The notes under the pieces are model-generated. The model made no database searches. It saw nothing but the letters and a program-made list of their open reading frames with translations, and had not been told where the DNA came from. From contig CBDCTC010000004.1 of NCBI GenBank assembly GCA_965222125.1, positions 1-64,000 of the forward strand: a stretch of DNA of 64,000 bases. Direction: 5' to 3'. Of the stretch, positions 24,443-32,603 are shown piece by piece. The first letter of the stretch is position 1; each line of letters begins with the position of its first letter. The position numbers and the translations under genes were made by a program. This DNA comes from CAZENU01 sp965222125. Lineage in GTDB: Bacteria > Chloroflexota > Dehalococcoidia > Lucifugimonadales > CAZENU01.

Positions 24443-27232
24443 CTAGCCGCCCGCTCCGTTCAATTCATTCTGAATTGTCTCTGGCACCGCTATGTCGACC
24501 CCAATCTGCCCTTCTGTTGCCACCTCCCTGTAAACGAGACATCCCCCGGCGTGGGCAACAGGGTCGTAGCGCATCTCCCATGTGTACCCTTCGATCGCGG
24601 CCGTTTCGCGATCCATGACGAGACCAAAGCTAAGCGACTCTGTGCCGTCCCAGTCCCACATGTTCACGTGGGAGGGCCCCAAGGTGGCCTGAAGGCTGAG
24701 GTCGCCGCTGGCGGTCTCCTCTACAACCGCGTCCTCTGGAACACCGTCCATGATCAGGCTGCGGAGTGTCCTGAGGAGCTTGCCGTTCCACAGCCAGTAT
24801 GAGGAGGCGTCGACAAGTACCTGCCTCTCGACTTCTTGCCAGGTGCCGTCCGCCGAGAGTTGCCAATGGCGCCACTCGTTATCCTCCGGAGAATACCTCT
24901 TGAAGAACTGAGCCGGCTGTAGGTTCAGGTGGATCAGGGCAGAATCATCCCTCAATGGCGTGAAGTCCCCGATTTTCATCTCAATCGGGCCTCGGCGGAC
25001 CCCGAAGGTGAGGCCGCAGTGCCTTTCTATCCATCCGCCGCTCAGCCGGAAACTGGCGGAGTCTGCCTCGGCCAACGCGACATAGGCCCGCCATATCAGG
25101 TCGAGCGGCTCGCCTTGTTGTTCTGGGGCCGCTGTCGGGTTGTCCAGCAGCTCGTCGTCCAGCACGATGACCTCCCGGACCTCCTCCATCGTCATGCCGG
25201 GCCGCACCAGCCGGTGGGAGTTGAGCCGGATCAGTTCGAGGTCGCGTGGGCTTGGCGCGTTAAGGCCCGACCCTCCCATGATGCTGGCTGGTCGGGTGCT
25301 GTGGCTGATTGGGACCAGCGCATGCAGCGCCTCGTGGATGGTCACCGACCTGATCGAATCGATGGGTGACCTGAACGCGGCCGCGCCGATGTCCCATATC
25401 ACGACATACCCCGATGTGGCCTCGCCGCTGTTCACGTCCGCACTTGCGAAACCCCAATAGTCCACCCATTCCGGGTCGCGGTCGAAGCCGATCTCCGAGG
25501 CTCTGGAAGGAGGCACACCCACAAACGCCTTGAGGTCCGCTTCCTCCTCGCTGGCCACCCACACAAACTCCAGGTCCAAGACTGGAGCCAGCTCAGCCAG
25601 TACCGTCTCCAGAACCGCGATGTGAGTCGCGTCTCCTGTTGCCCATACCTTGACGGGGACGTCATTGAGCCATTTTTGGACGGTCGGTGACTGCCAGCCG
25701 CCGCAGCCGCCCAGAAACTGGCCATTCACCACTCTGTCGCTGTAACACTCCCACAGGTCGCGGGCGACCCCGAGGATGCGCTCCGGCACGTCTACGTCCA
25801 GGGTAGCGACTTGCCCGTCACCGTAGCCGAACATCACGGTCGTGACGCCCATAGGTACCCGGATGGTGAACTGTGCAGAGGCCGGGCGGTAGCCGTCCGG
25901 GAGAGTCAGGGTGATCTCCCGGGGGCAACCTTCGAGAGCGCCGGCAGCCGAGGTGCAGGTCGATGTAATGGCCTGCGATGCATCAACTCCCAGGTCGCCG
26001 TCGTTGCGCAGCGTCGCGCTGACCGTCACGTCGGCGGTGCCGTCGGACCAGTAACCTTCGATCTCCGCATCGGCCTCCAGCACCAGCACGGTCCTGGGTT
26101 CCGGCGTCGGGGTTGGCGTGGGCGTGGGCGTCCTGGTCGGGGTCGCGGTTGGAGGCGCAGTTGCCGTCGGAGTCGGCGATGGCGTGGTTGTTGGAGTCGC
26201 GGGTGCCATCGGAGTAGGCGTGGGCGTGGCGGTGGCCGGAGTGGTTGCGGTCCGAGTGGGCGTCGGCGAATGAGCAGGAGCTGCGGTCCGAGTGGGTGTC
26301 GAGGTAGACGCCCCGGCGAGCGGGGCCGCCCCTCCCGTGGGCGTTGGGCGCAGGGCCTCTACGGTCGAGGCGATCGCCGCCTCAGTGGTAGCCCGAACGT
26401 CCGGTGCGGGGCTGGGCGGGGCCTGCGCCGTCGCGACTGCCGCCTGCACATGCCCCTCGATATCGATGGGCGTCTCGGTAGGGGAGGCTGAGGCTCCACT
26501 TCGCGGGCCGATGAAATCGTCGACCCGGGACTTAACGTCTTCGTTGGTGGTGTAGACGACCCCTACGACCGCGACCGCGGCACCAAGCGCGATCGCGACG
26601 GGGAGCCTGTAGCCGCCGCCCCGTCTGTTTCCGGGTCCCGGACGCCTCCTGCCACTCGTCGATCTTGGTGGCGGCCTTACGGAGCCGCCTCTCTGGTTTC
26701 CGGGTCGCTGACGGCTCTCGTCGGTCGCCGATCTTGGTGACTGCCTTGCGCCGCCGCTCTTGTTTGCAGGTTCCTTAGGGCTGCGCCCGGTCGTCGATCT
26801 TGGTGACTGTCTTGTGCCGCCGCTCTTGGCTCCGGCGCTCTGGGGACTCCGTCCGGTCATCGATCCTGGTCGCCTGCGTTCGGCCTTGCGGGTCTCCTCT
26901 TCCTTGAGAAAGCCCTGGACGGCATCCCAATCGATGGCTTCCGCCGGCGGCTCAGGGTCGGCGGAGCCTCTGGTGTCCGGGTCGCCTTGCCTTTTTGACG
27001 AATCCTCCTCGTCTGTGCCTGACTCCTTTGGTGTCCGCCCCTGTCCGGATCGCCGTTGTATAGGTTGCTCGGACCACCCAAGGGCAAAGCAACGAGGGCA
27101 CCTTATTGTTTGCCCGCCAATCTTTTCGCTCCAATGGCTTATGATTTCTCCCAGCCCGTGACACGTCGAACACTCCACCCACTCATGTCCGGGGCGAGGT
27201 GCTCTAGTTGGTCTTCGCTTGCTGGATTCCAC
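24443..27232 (-). CDS. Membrane-anchored metzincin-like protein with cytosolic zinc ribbon and PT stalk
   Basis: 929 residues from GTG 27232. Residues 21-24 and 45-48 form two DnaJ-like Cys pairs (CSTCHGLG, CPRCFALG). About 50-205 is basic and Ser/Arg-rich with repeated GRSP/GGARQSP motifs. 209-229 is a transmembrane helix. About 295-378 is a Thr-Pro-rich stalk. About 380-485 is a beta-sandwich with one Cys pair. About 490-660 is a zincin domain with HEALHALVPISHS (H633, E634, H637, H644) and a following SIMGG that looks like a Met-turn. The C-terminal 230 residues have no recognised family. Topology puts the ribbon inside and the peptidase outside. Substrate unknown. Confidence 0.65.
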   Translation of the reverse strand: MESSKRRPTRAPRPGHEWVECSTCHGLGEIISHWSEKIGGQTIRCPRCFALGWSEQPIQRRSGQGRTPKESGTDEEDSSKRQGDPDTRGSADPEPPAEAIDWDAVQGFLKEEETRKAERRRPGSMTGRSPQSAGAKSGGTRQSPRSTTGRSPKEPANKSGGARQSPRSATDESRQRPGNQRGGSVRPPPRSTSGRRRPGPGNRRGGGYRLPVAIALGAAVAVVGVVYTTNEDVKSRVDDFIGPRSGASASPTETPIDIEGHVQAAVATAQAPPSPAPDVRATTEAAIASTVEALRPTPTGGAAPLAGASTSTPTRTAAPAHSPTPTRTATTPATATPTPTPMAPATPTTTPSPTPTATAPPTATPTRTPTPTPTPTPEPRTVLVLEADAEIEGYWSDGTADVTVSATLRNDGDLGVDASQAITSTCTSAAGALEGCPREITLTLPDGYRPASAQFTIRVPMGVTTVMFGYGDGQVATLDVDVPERILGVARDLWECYSDRVVNGQFLGGCGGWQSPTVQKWLNDVPVKVWATGDATHIAVLETVLAELAPVLDLEFVWVASEEEADLKAFVGVPPSRASEIGFDRDPEWVDYWGFASADVNSGEATSGYVVIWDIGAAAFRSPIDSIRSVTIHEALHALVPISHSTRPASIMGGSGLNAPSPRDLELIRLNSHRLVRPGMTMEEVREVIVLDDELLDNPTAAPEQQGEPLDLIWRAYVALAEADSASFRLSGGWIERHCGLTFGVRRGPIEMKIGDFTPLRDDSALIHLNLQPAQFFKRYSPEDNEWRHWQLSADGTWQEVERQVLVDASSYWLWNGKLLRTLRSLIMDGVPEDAVVEETASGDLSLQATLGPSHVNMWDWDGTESLSFGLVMDRETAAIEGYTWEMRYDPVAHAGGCLVYREVATEGQIGVDIAVPETIQNELNGAGG

Positions 27233-27411
27233 TCAGTTGCCGGGGTTTTTTCTTTCTTTGACCTTGCGTCTGTAGCTGCAAGCGACGCAGGTACACGCCG
27301 TGGGGCTAGTCCGACTCGGCGGCGTCACCCCGCTCTGGGAGACATGTATGTAACTCCCCTTTCGGGGAAGCAGACGTGGTGGTGATGCGTTGGTTTCCTA
27401 TCTGGGAAGCC

Positions 27412-27490
27412 CCACCCCTAGATTCCCGCCTGCGCGGGAGTAACGAGTATGTGAGGGGCGCCCCGCGCGGGAATGACGGGTTATGCAAGG
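27412..27490. repeat. Inverted-repeat intergenic element, family A (second copy)
   Basis: Contains CACCCCTAGATTCCCGCC, TGCGCGGGAG and CCCCGCGCGGGAATGACGGG followed by TTATGCAAGG. It is clearly the same dispersed palindrome as at 13268-13360 in inverted orientation (there GGGAATGACGGGTTATGC on the minus strand). It lies between two minus-strand genes. Confidence 0.6.
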
Positions 27491-27520
27491 GGTGTCCTAT
27501 GGCTGGGGCCGTTCCCCCGG

Positions 27521-29260
27521 CTAGGCTGCCCTTTCGGCGGCTTTCCTGGCCGACGCGAGTTGGAACTGGGGGGCCTCTCGTCCGCCCTCGGGCAGGCCGA
27601 GCGGCAGCCTGACGTCCAGGAGGAACGGGCGCGCCTCCGTCTCGTTCACGCGAAGGCCGTGGGCGATGGCGTCTTCCAGGCGCGACTCGTCGTCCACGCG
27701 AAGGCCCTCCACGCCGAACGCGTCGGCGATCTTGACCGGGTCGATGCCTCCGAGCACGACGCCGGCGTACTCGCCCGTCTCGCTCATCGTCCTGGCGCCG
27801 CGTTCGAAGGAGTCCGCTACAATGCCGTAGGCGCCGTTGTTTGAGATCACGTACAGCACCGGTACGCGATGATGCGCGGCCGTCCACAGGCCGGAGTCGG
27901 CGTAGTACAGCGAGCCGTCGCCGACGAGGCCGACCACGGGTCGGTCGGGCGCCGCGAGCTTGACGCCGATCGTGGCGCCGACGCCGTAGCCCTCCGAGCC
28001 TCCGGCCGGAAAGATGTACTCGTTCATGTTGGGACCGCCGTACTCTCCTACGGTGTTCATCGGCACCGCGAACTGCTCTATTGCGACGAGGCCGCCGCCG
28101 GCGCGCCTCAGCGACGAGTCCAAAGCCTCGCCCAGCCTCGTGGGGCGAACGACGCCAGGGCGGGCTTCACCTTCCATCGCGGCGCGGCGCCGTTCGGCCC
28201 GCAGCTCTGCGGCCGTCTCGCGCGCCCACGTACGGCGGGCGGCGAAGCGCGCGGAGTCGTTGGGGTCGAGCTCGACGCTCTCCAGCGTGCGCTTCTCGTC
28301 CGCCAGGATGGCGTGGCCGATACCCGGTAGGCCTCTCAGGTTCCTGGAGTCGGGGCCGATGGCCAGAATACGGTCCGCTCCAGCGAACGGCGCGAAGTCG
28401 TTCGGCGACGACCGTCCGGGGTGCCGCACTCCGACGGCGATGACGCAGTCGGGGTCGACCGCGGGCACGGCCGCCGGAGACAGGCCGCAGTTCAGCGGGT
28501 GTGAATAGGGGACGCTCTGCGGGTAGGCGACGGCGATCGGGGCGCCGAAGTGCTCGGCGACGGCCGACAGGGCCGCAAGGGCGCCGCTCTTGAAGACGCC
28601 GTCTCCCGCGTAGATCAGCGGGCGTTTGGAGTCGTGCAGCGCCCGCGTCAGCGCCTCCACGTCGTCGTCACCGGGATGGCCCGCGCGCGCCTCGGGGATG
28701 GGGCCGTCGGCGATCCGCGCCCTTATGGGCCCCATCTCCAATATGCGGTCGTAGACCGCGAGATGAACGGGGCCGACCGGGGGCGTCTTGGCGGCCCTCA
28801 ACGCCCGCTCGACGGCGTGCGGCAGGTGGTCCGGCTCTATCACCGACCATCCGGCCTTGGTGAACGGCGCGGAGATCGCAGTCGGACCGAAGTCGTGGCT
28901 CAGGTCGAGCCCCATGCGGTCGGCATAGCTGCCCGTGTCGCCGGCGAAGGTCAGCACGACGACGGGGAGGCTGCCCTGCCATGTGTTGATGAGCTGGCCG
29001 AGGCTCTGAGCGAGCCCGGCGCCGAGGTGCACCAGCGACACCGCGGGGTCCAGCTTGACCTGGGTGTAGCCGGACGCCATCGCCGTCACGCTGCCCTCGT
29101 GCAGCGCCAGGATGCTGTGTATGTCGGGGTGTTCGTGGAGCGCGTCGAAGAACGGCGCCTCCCGCGACCCGGAGTTGTTGAACACGTACCGGACGCCAGA
29201 CGCGGCGAGCTGCTCGACGATTAGCTGCGCCGGCGTTGCGGTGATTTCTCTCATGCGCAT
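27521..29260 (-). CDS. Thiamin-diphosphate-dependent enzyme (acetolactate synthase-like)
   Basis: 579 residues from ATG 29260, preferred because GGAGG lies about ten bases upstream; a GTG at 29269 would overlap that site. Three-domain fold: the Pyr domain with the cofactor Glu in ILALHEGSVTAMASGY, a central Rossmann-like domain (RPLIYAGDGVFKSGA), and the PP domain with the ThDP/Mg motif GDGSLYYADSGLW and NNGAYG. The group includes acetolactate synthase, benzoylformate decarboxylase and sulfo-/phosphonopyruvate decarboxylases. The specificity cannot be told from the sequence. It is divergent from an RraA-like gene, which may process the same keto acid. The cofactor could come from the thiamin operon at 37-44 kb. 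Confidence 0.85.
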   Translation of the reverse strand: MRMREITATPAQLIVEQLAASGVRYVFNNSGSREAPFFDALHEHPDIHSILALHEGSVTAMASGYTQVKLDPAVSLVHLGAGLAQSLGQLINTWQGSLPVVVLTFAGDTGSYADRMGLDLSHDFGPTAISAPFTKAGWSVIEPDHLPHAVERALRAAKTPPVGPVHLAVYDRILEMGPIRARIADGPIPEARAGHPGDDDVEALTRALHDSKRPLIYAGDGVFKSGALAALSAVAEHFGAPIAVAYPQSVPYSHPLNCGLSPAAVPAVDPDCVIAVGVRHPGRSSPNDFAPFAGADRILAIGPDSRNLRGLPGIGHAILADEKRTLESVELDPNDSARFAARRTWARETAAELRAERRRAAMEGEARPGVVRPTRLGEALDSSLRRAGGGLVAIEQFAVPMNTVGEYGGPNMNEYIFPAGGSEGYGVGATIGVKLAAPDRPVVGLVGDGSLYYADSGLWTAAHHRVPVLYVISNNGAYGIVADSFERGARTMSETGEYAGVVLGGIDPVKIADAFGVEGLRVDDESRLEDAIAHGLRVNETEARPFLLDVRLPLGLPEGGREAPQFQLASARKAAERAA

Positions 29261-29391
29261 CGGGGACACCTCCGTGCCGGCCGCGGGTCCGTTCGGCTGT
29301 GCGTATCCAGTACGAAGCGGTCAGCCGTCGTGAGATGGTACCATCCGGCAACACCTTCCGCACGGCGCGGGTGTGAACCGGAGGCGGAGAC

Positions 29392-30123
29392 GTGGACTTC
29401 AGACGAACCGCCGTCTCGAAGCGTACCCTGGGCTCACTGGGGGCCGTCGGCACCCCGACGCTGACGGGACAGCTTGACGGCGTCTACCGCAACAGCTACA
29501 TGATCGGCGTGGACCCGCTTGCGGTGCGGCCCGGTCTGCGGATGGTTGGACGCGCCCGCACCCTGAGGTTCATCCCATATCGAGAGGACCTGGTTGAGGC
29601 GCAGTACGGCTCGCTCACGTCGTCGCCGCACCGTGCGGCGCTCGAGGACATCGGCCCCGGCGAGGTCCTCGTCATCGACGCTGGGGGCAGCCGCGAAGCC
29701 GCGGTGCTGGGAGACATGTTCACGCGGCGCGTGATGGAGCGAGGAGGGGTAGGGGTCGTGATTGACGGGGTGGTGCGCGACCTGTCGGCGATCCGGCAGG
29801 TGGGTTTGCCCGTGTTTGCTAGGGGAGTGCACGGAGCCGGAATACCGCGGGCGCTGATGTCCGTCGGACGCGACGAGCCTATTCGATGCGGCGGCGTCCC
29901 GGTCATTCCCGGCGACGTGGTGGTGGGCGACGAGGACGGTGTCGTCGTGATGTCACCGGCCGTCGCCGCGGAGACGGCCGAGGCCGCCTTCGAGCACCAG
30001 GAGGAGGAGATCTGGATACGCGAACGCCTCGAAGCCGGGGAGTCGCTTCACGACGTCTATCCGCCCACCGCGGAGAGACGCATGGAGATGGAGGCGTGGA
30101 TGAGGGAGCGGCGGGGGAAGTAG
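29392..30123 (+). CDS. RraA-like / HMG-aldolase family protein
   Basis: 243 residues from GTG 29392. Core RraA motifs are MVGRARTLRF, DIGPGEVLVIDAGG, AVLGDMFTRRVMERGGVGVVIDG, VVRDLSAIRQVGLPVFARG and PGDVVVGDEDGVVVM. The GDxxxxR and Asp residues that hold the divalent metal in HMG/CHA aldolases are present, so an aldolase or oxaloacetate decarboxylase activity is more likely than RNase E inhibition, since RraA proper lacks the long charged C-terminus seen here. It lies divergent to a ThDP enzyme gene with a 130-base gap. The 3' end is immediately followed by a heptameric repeat. Confidence 0.82.
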   Translation: MDFRRTAVSKRTLGSLGAVGTPTLTGQLDGVYRNSYMIGVDPLAVRPGLRMVGRARTLRFIPYREDLVEAQYGSLTSSPHRAALEDIGPGEVLVIDAGGSREAAVLGDMFTRRVMERGGVGVVIDGVVRDLSAIRQVGLPVFARGVHGAGIPRALMSVGRDEPIRCGGVPVIPGDVVVGDEDGVVVMSPAVAAETAEAAFEHQEEEIWIRERLEAGESLHDVYPPTAERRMEMEAWMRERRGK

Positions 30124-30191
30124 TGGATAGTGGATGGTGAATAGTGGATAGTGAATAGTGAAGAGCGAAGAGGGGATAGTGGATAGTGAGG
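30122..30191. repeat. Ten-unit heptameric tandem repeat, consensus AGTGGAT
   Basis: Ten consecutive 7-base units: AGTGGAT (four exact), AGTGAAT, GGTGAAT, AGTGAAG, AGCGAAG, AGGGGAT and AGTGAGG. It begins in the last codons/stop of the RraA-like gene and runs into the 5' end of the hydrolase gene, supplying its candidate GTG starts. The same heptamer flanks the S23-type gene at 60.7-61.25 kb. Confidence 0.85.
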
Positions 30192-31216
30192 ATCGGGGCG
30201 ACTTGTATTCGCCGTCGCTCAGCCATCATCACCTGATCGACTCGTCGCCGCCATCCATGGCCTACGACGGCGGCGACGTTGCTGCCTGGCAGCGCCGGCT
30301 GCGCCGCAAGGTCAAGTCCCTCATCGGTATGCCGTCCGGCGACAGGGTTGCGCTCGACGTGCGCTCTCTCTGGAAGCGGCGGCACCCGTTGGGCACGATC
30401 GAGAAGATCGTCTTCACGAGCGAGCCATACTCGGACGTGATGGCCTACGTCTGCCTGCCGGACTCAGCGTTGGCGCCGTACCCCTTGTTCGTCTGCGTTC
30501 AGGGGCACACGACGGGGGCGCACGTCTCCATCGCGGTTGACCGCGACGACAATCGCATACCGATAGAGGTAGAGGGCGACCGGGACTTCGGGCTTGGGTG
30601 CATGAGGCGCGGGATCGCCGCGCTGTGCATCGAGCAGCGCTCCTTCGGCGAGCGGCGCGAGCGGCTGCAGGAGCGCGTATCGCCTCACGGCTGCCACGAC
30701 GCCGCCATGCACGCGCTGATGCTCGGCCGCACGCTGATCGGGGAGAGGGTGTTCGACGTCGATCGCGGGCTCGACTACCTGGCGACCCGCAACGACGTCG
30801 ACTGGTCGCGTGTCGGGATCGTGGGCAACTCCGGCGGAGGCACGATAAGCCTCTTCGCCGCGGCCGTGCTTCCCCGGATCAGGTACGGGATGCCGTCGTG
30901 CTACTTCTGCACGTTCCGCGACTCGGTGATGTCGATCTACCACTGCTCGGACAACTACGTGCCGGGGTTGCTGCGGTACGCGGAGATGGCCGACGTGATG
31001 GGGCTGTTCGCGCCTCGGCCGGTCGTGCTCGTCGCAGGAGAACACGACAACATATTCCCGATCGAGGCGACGAGGCGAGCGTTCGCCGACCTGAAGGCGA
31101 TCTACGAAGCGGCCGGCGCGGGCAACCGCTGCCACCTGGTCGTTGGCTCCGAGGGCCACCGCTTCTACGCCGAAGAAGCGTGGCCGGTGATGCTCAGCGA
31201 GCTGCGTCGGTCCTGA
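30179..31216 (+). CDS. Alpha/beta hydrolase (acetyl-xylan-esterase/abhydrolase_7-like)
   Basis: About 345 residues. In-frame GTG codons at 30158 and 30179 both lie inside the heptameric repeat; 30179 follows GAGGGG, and the sequence becomes protein-like right after it (DLYSPSLSHHHLIDSSP). An ATG at 30257 is an alternative. The core has FVCVQGHTTGAH (oxyanion region), GIAALCIEQRSFGERRE, the nucleophile elbow VGIVGNSGGGTISLFAA, the acid in LVAGEHDNIFPIEATR, and a C-terminal His in SEGHRFYAEEAW. No signal peptide, so it acts on an intracellular ester or amide. Probably de-esterifies a sugar or small acid. Confidence 0.78.
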   Translation: MDSEDRGDLYSPSLSHHHLIDSSPPSMAYDGGDVAAWQRRLRRKVKSLIGMPSGDRVALDVRSLWKRRHPLGTIEKIVFTSEPYSDVMAYVCLPDSALAPYPLFVCVQGHTTGAHVSIAVDRDDNRIPIEVEGDRDFGLGCMRRGIAALCIEQRSFGERRERLQERVSPHGCHDAAMHALMLGRTLIGERVFDVDRGLDYLATRNDVDWSRVGIVGNSGGGTISLFAAAVLPRIRYGMPSCYFCTFRDSVMSIYHCSDNYVPGLLRYAEMADVMGLFAPRPVVLVAGEHDNIFPIEATRRAFADLKAIYEAAGAGNRCHLVVGSEGHRFYAEEAWPVMLSELRRS

Positions 31217-31244
31217 GGGCGGCCTCAGGGCCCGTTGGTGCGCG

Positions 31245-31357
31245 GGAGCATTGGGCGGCGGCTCGCGCGGCTGGGGGGACCGCCTGGATGGGGTCGTCCC
31301 TCATACCGTCACCCGCGGAGCATTGGGCGGCGGCTCGCGCGGCTGGGGGGACCGCCT
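31245..31357. repeat. Two perfect 41-bp direct repeats, 72-bp period
   Basis: Copies at 31245-31285 and 31317-31357 are identical over 41 bases, from GGAGCATTGGGCGGC to GGGGGGACCGCCT. The second copy includes the final bases of the minus-strand lipoprotein gene that ends at 31356, so the first copy looks like a duplication of that gene's 3' flank. GC-rich with self-complementary ends (GGCGG...CCGCC). Confidence 0.85.
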
Positions 31358-31886
31358 ACTGCGCCAGCTCTTCCACCTGGTCCGAGTGGTTGATGATCAT
31401 GAAAGGGTTGCCGTCTGCTAACTCGACGCGGGCCGCGGCGCACAGGCCCTTGCCGACGTAGTACGTTTCGGGACTCGGCGGCCAGATCCCGTGTCGGCGC
31501 TGCGGGTCCTTGCCGACATGGATGGTGAACGTTTGGTCCGGACTCGCCGTTTCGAAGTTGAAGACCCAGATATGCGTCCTGACGCGGTGAGGCACGATCT
31601 CGGCGACCGTGCCGCACACCTTGACCGTCTTGCCCTCCATCGCCACTGCCTCTTCAGGGGTGATCGATTCCTCGAAGTCCTCGATCCTGGGCACCGCGCG
31701 GGGCACGGCGATGATCGGCCTCGAGGCCGCCTGCGTCGGATTGGGCGTCGGTGTCGCGACAGGCGCCGGGAATTCGGACTGTGGCGTAGTGTCCGTCGCC
31801 GGGGCCTCACCGGTCGCACCACAGGCTGCGGCGCCAAGCACCAGCGACGCGGCTGCGGCCACGGCTGCCAGCTTGACGTACATCAT
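31356..31886 (-). CDS. Lipoprotein with small beta-rich domain
   Basis: 176 residues with a clear lipoprotein signal: hydrophobic LAAVAAAASLVLGAAAC with the modified Cys at residue 22. A Thr/Pro-rich spacer follows (about 25-60), then a compact domain (about 80-176) with KTVKVCGTVAEIVPHRV, HIWVFNFETA, QTFTIHVG and GKGLCAAARVELADGNPFMIINH. That strand pattern is what OB-fold nucleic-acid-like or DUF4131-like domains show ("G-T-V-x-E-I ... V-x-V-x-x-G"). Anchored at the outer face of the membrane. Function unknown; no evident operon partner. Confidence 0.65.
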   Translation of the reverse strand: MMYVKLAAVAAAASLVLGAAACGATGEAPATDTTPQSEFPAPVATPTPNPTQAASRPIIAVPRAVPRIEDFEESITPEEAVAMEGKTVKVCGTVAEIVPHRVRTHIWVFNFETASPDQTFTIHVGKDPQRRHGIWPPSPETYYVGKGLCAAARVELADGNPFMIINHSDQVEELAQ

Positions 31887-32132
31887 CTGCGAACCTCCCG
31901 GAGAGCGTCCACCGGACGTTTACGACCGGGCGGCCGGGCCGTCCGGTCCCCGCGTCCACGGCTCGTCCTCGACTCTACCACAGACGCGCGTCGCCTGCCG
32001 CTCCGCGCTGTGGCGCCGGCCGGGCTGCCATCGACTATACGGAGCCCCGGTCAGAGCACACGGCGCGTCCCTTGATGTTAAGATATGGCCCTGCTAACGC
32101 CGAGAGCGCACGTCGCTCTTCCCGCCACCCGA

Positions 32133-32206
32133 GGGCCGGTAGCTCAGTTGGTCAGAGCATCGGACTTTTAATCCGAGTGTCCTGGGTTCGAATCCCAGCC
32201 GGCTCA
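32133..32206 (+). tRNA. tRNA-Lys (anticodon TTT)
   Basis: A 74-base cloverleaf: acceptor GGGCCGG pairing with CCGGCTC (one G-U), D arm GCTC/GAGC, anticodon arm TCGGA-CTTTTAA-TCCGA with anticodon TTT, variable loop GTGTC, T arm CTGGG-TTCGAAT-CCCAG, discriminator A. CCA is not encoded. TTTTCTC follows directly and may act as terminator. The antisense of its T arm gives the well-known spurious peptide SRLGFEPRTL in the overlapping minus frame. Confidence 0.96.
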
Positions 32207-32218
32207 TTTTCTCGGTGT

Positions 32219-32378
32219 ACTGCTCGACCTGCAACCCGTGAACCAGCAACACGTCGCTGTAGTCCGTCCCCAGCCTCTCGAGGCTCTGCTCAACCGAGGC
32301 GATGGCGGTGTCGGGGTAGTCCACCGGCGTCGGGTTAAGCCCCTGGCGCGACAGATCGCGGTTACCCTTGGTCACCAT
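32219..32378 (-). pseudogene. Aldo/keto reductase fragment
   Basis: The minus frame encodes TKGNRDLSRQGLNP, then AIASVEQSLERLGTDYSDVL and LLVHGLQVEQY. This corresponds to the strand-4/helix region of D-threo-aldose dehydrogenase-type aldo/keto reductases (SLxRLGxDYxDLLLVH). Only about 50 residues survive. It is cut off by the 3' end of tRNA-Lys on one side and runs into an unrelated fragment on the other. A relic, not a gene. Confidence 0.6.
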
Positions 32379-32424
32379 GCCCTATGGGCCCCTCGTGACG
32401 CCGGCCGGCGCGCGGCCGAGGATA

Positions 32425-32517
32425 TCCTCGCTCTTGCGATTCCTCCATGGTACTCGTCGGCGCCATGGTCCAGGTCCTTCTCTGACTTGCGGAAGTACGG
32501 CAAGACCTTGGCGAAGG
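32425..32517 (-). pseudogene. GMC oxidoreductase fragment
   Basis: About 31 residues in one minus-strand frame read AKVLPYFRKSEKDLDHGADE followed by YHGG. This is the characteristic LPYFxxSE...EYHG block of glucose-methanol-choline oxidoreductases. Neither the FAD-binding N-terminus nor the catalytic His region is nearby. Together with the adjacent aldo/keto reductase scrap it shows that 32.2-32.6 kb holds debris of deleted catabolic genes. Confidence 0.55.
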
Positions 32518-32603
32518 GTCATCGAGCTCGGTCGCTCTGACGAACCCCATTTGCTCATACACACCCGCGGCGAACAGCTTGCGGTCGACGTCGCCGCCGC
32601 CGG

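Noticed and set aside
26090..26340. Short tandem repeats suggesting a CRISPR or satellite
   Set aside because: They encode the Thr-Pro stalk of the metzincin-like protein in frame, with irregular units and no spacers.
30122..30191. Heptamer array as a CRISPR array
   Set aside because: Units are contiguous 7-mers with no spacers, and no cas gene lies in the window.
32094..32218. Peptide SRLGFEPRTLG in a minus frame
   Set aside because: It is the antisense of the tRNA-Lys T arm and anticodon arm, a well-known false protein signature.
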